This document shows, in pieces, positions 5,074 through 5,558 of a stretch of DNA of 5,558 nucleotides. Source of the stretch: Syntrophomonadaceae bacterium (GTDB lineage Bacteria; Bacillota; Dethiobacteria; DTU022); assembly GCA_007129055.1 (NCBI GenBank), contig SKWE01000089.1:1-5558 (forward strand), read 5' to 3'. How positions within the stretch are numbered: position 1 is the first letter of the stretch; each line of letters opens with the position of its first letter. The translations under genes and the position numbers were made by a program. The notes beneath the pieces are model-generated. The model was not told the origin of the DNA and ran no database searches. It saw only the letters and a list, made by a program, of their open reading frames with translations.

Positions 5074-5558
5074 TTAAACATCCAGAACCAGTTGACCATT
5101 TTTAACAACCTTGCTGACAAGGTTTGTACCATAACGGTAAGCAAGGTAATCGTAATTAGGGGCATCAAATATAACTATATCCGCTATTTTACCTTCTTCA
5201 AGGCTGCCAATCTCACTACCTCTGCCAAGGGCATGGGCAGCGTTGATGGTTATAGCATTTATTACTTCAGCCGGGGTCATGCGCAGGTAAAGACAGGCAA
5301 TGTTGATGATCAATTGCAAGTTATTATTAGGCGAACTACCGGGATTGAAGTCGGTTGCCAGTGCAACCGGCACACCTGCTTCAATCATTTTCCTGGCCGG
5401 CGCAAAGTGTTCTTCCCTCAGGTAAAAAGTTGTGCCGGGTAGTAAAACGCCAATCACCCCTTTGTCCGCCATATCGCTTATCCCCTGGTCTGAAATAACC
5501 AGCAGGTGGTCGGCAGAAACAGCGCCAAGTTCCGCTGCCAGTTCTGCTCCGCCCAGGG
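5074..5558 (-). CDS. hutI: Imidazolonepropionase, C-terminal part
   Basis: The last 160 residues of HutI are visible; the frame is open to the right edge with no start, so the gene is cut by the window. HutI hydrolyses 4-imidazolone-5-propanoate to N-formimino-L-glutamate, the third step of histidine degradation, in the cytoplasm. Seen, counting from the edge: GGAELAAELGAVSADHL (2-18) with the conserved active-site His, VLLPGTTFYLR (37-47), then PVALATDFNPGSSP (63-76), whose Asp is the conserved amidohydrolase metal ligand. The end, GSLEEGKIADIVIFDAPNYDYLAYRYG, is the typical closing beta sandwich. An internal ATG at 5472 is not the start, because conserved HutI sequence continues upstream of it. 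About 260 N-terminal residues, including the HxH metal site, are outside. No other hut gene is in the window, and the CPBP gene that follows does not belong to the pathway. Confidence 0.95.
   Translation of the reverse strand, partial: LGGAELAAELGAVSADHLLVISDQGISDMADKGVIGVLLPGTTFYLREEHFAPARKMIEAGVPVALATDFNPGSSPNNNLQLIINIACLYLRMTPAEVINAITINAAHALGRGSEIGSLEEGKIADIVIFDAPNYDYLAYRYGTNLVSKVVKNGQLVLDV

Noticed and set aside
5092..5442. 116-residue plus-strand ORF opposite hutI
   Set aside because: It is the antisense shadow of a clearly conserved hutI sequence and its composition is not protein-like.

Overview
The window looks like chromosome of a strictly anaerobic, Gram-positive, Clostridia-type bacterium. 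This is inferred from moderate GC, strong Shine-Dalgarno sites (GGAGG-type) and sigma-A-like promoters. The gene set fits too: an Mrp/NifX/DUF5320 cluster typical of anaerobes, a radical SAM protein of the COG0731 type, and a histidine-degradation enzyme. I cannot name a genus. There are no rRNA or tRNA genes, CRISPR arrays, transposases or phage genes.

Region 1 (1-1770, minus strand) is one operon: an Mrp/NBP35-type Fe-S ATPase, then two tandem NifX/NifB-family small cluster-binding proteins, then a DUF5320 protein cut by the window edge. The genes are tightly packed, the two NifX-like genes overlapping as TAATG. Upstream is a good promoter (TTGATT-17-TATAAT). It overlaps a 21-bp imperfect direct repeat with one copy in the promoter and one over the start of the transcript, which suggests an operator. 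The promoter and a perfect Shine-Dalgarno both point to a TTG start for mrp rather than the upstream ATG.

Region 2 (1771-2860, plus strand) is a divergent radical SAM protein with a C-terminal winged-helix-like region. It is preceded by one or two very short possible leader ORFs and closed by a strong bidirectional terminator shared with the convergent gene.

Region 3 (2872-4950, minus strand) holds three genes. They are a cytochrome-b5-like lipoprotein with its own near-consensus promoter and an odd start site, a DJ-1/PfpI family protein, and a CPBP (Abi) membrane protease. The DJ-1 gene appears to have its own extended -10 promoter, so these are probably separate units.

Region 4 (4951-5558, minus strand) is the C-terminal part of hutI (imidazolonepropionase). 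The 123-bp gap after it holds a perfect 18-bp palindrome and an open frame without a start codon that resembles a TPR unit.

Functionally, region 1 points to assembly or carriage of Fe-S or mixed-metal clusters in an anaerobe. The remaining genes (heme-type lipoprotein, DJ-1 protein, CPBP protease, histidine catabolism) look like ordinary housekeeping or stress genes with no visible link to each other. I see no clear undescribed system; the most informative new points are the control regions.
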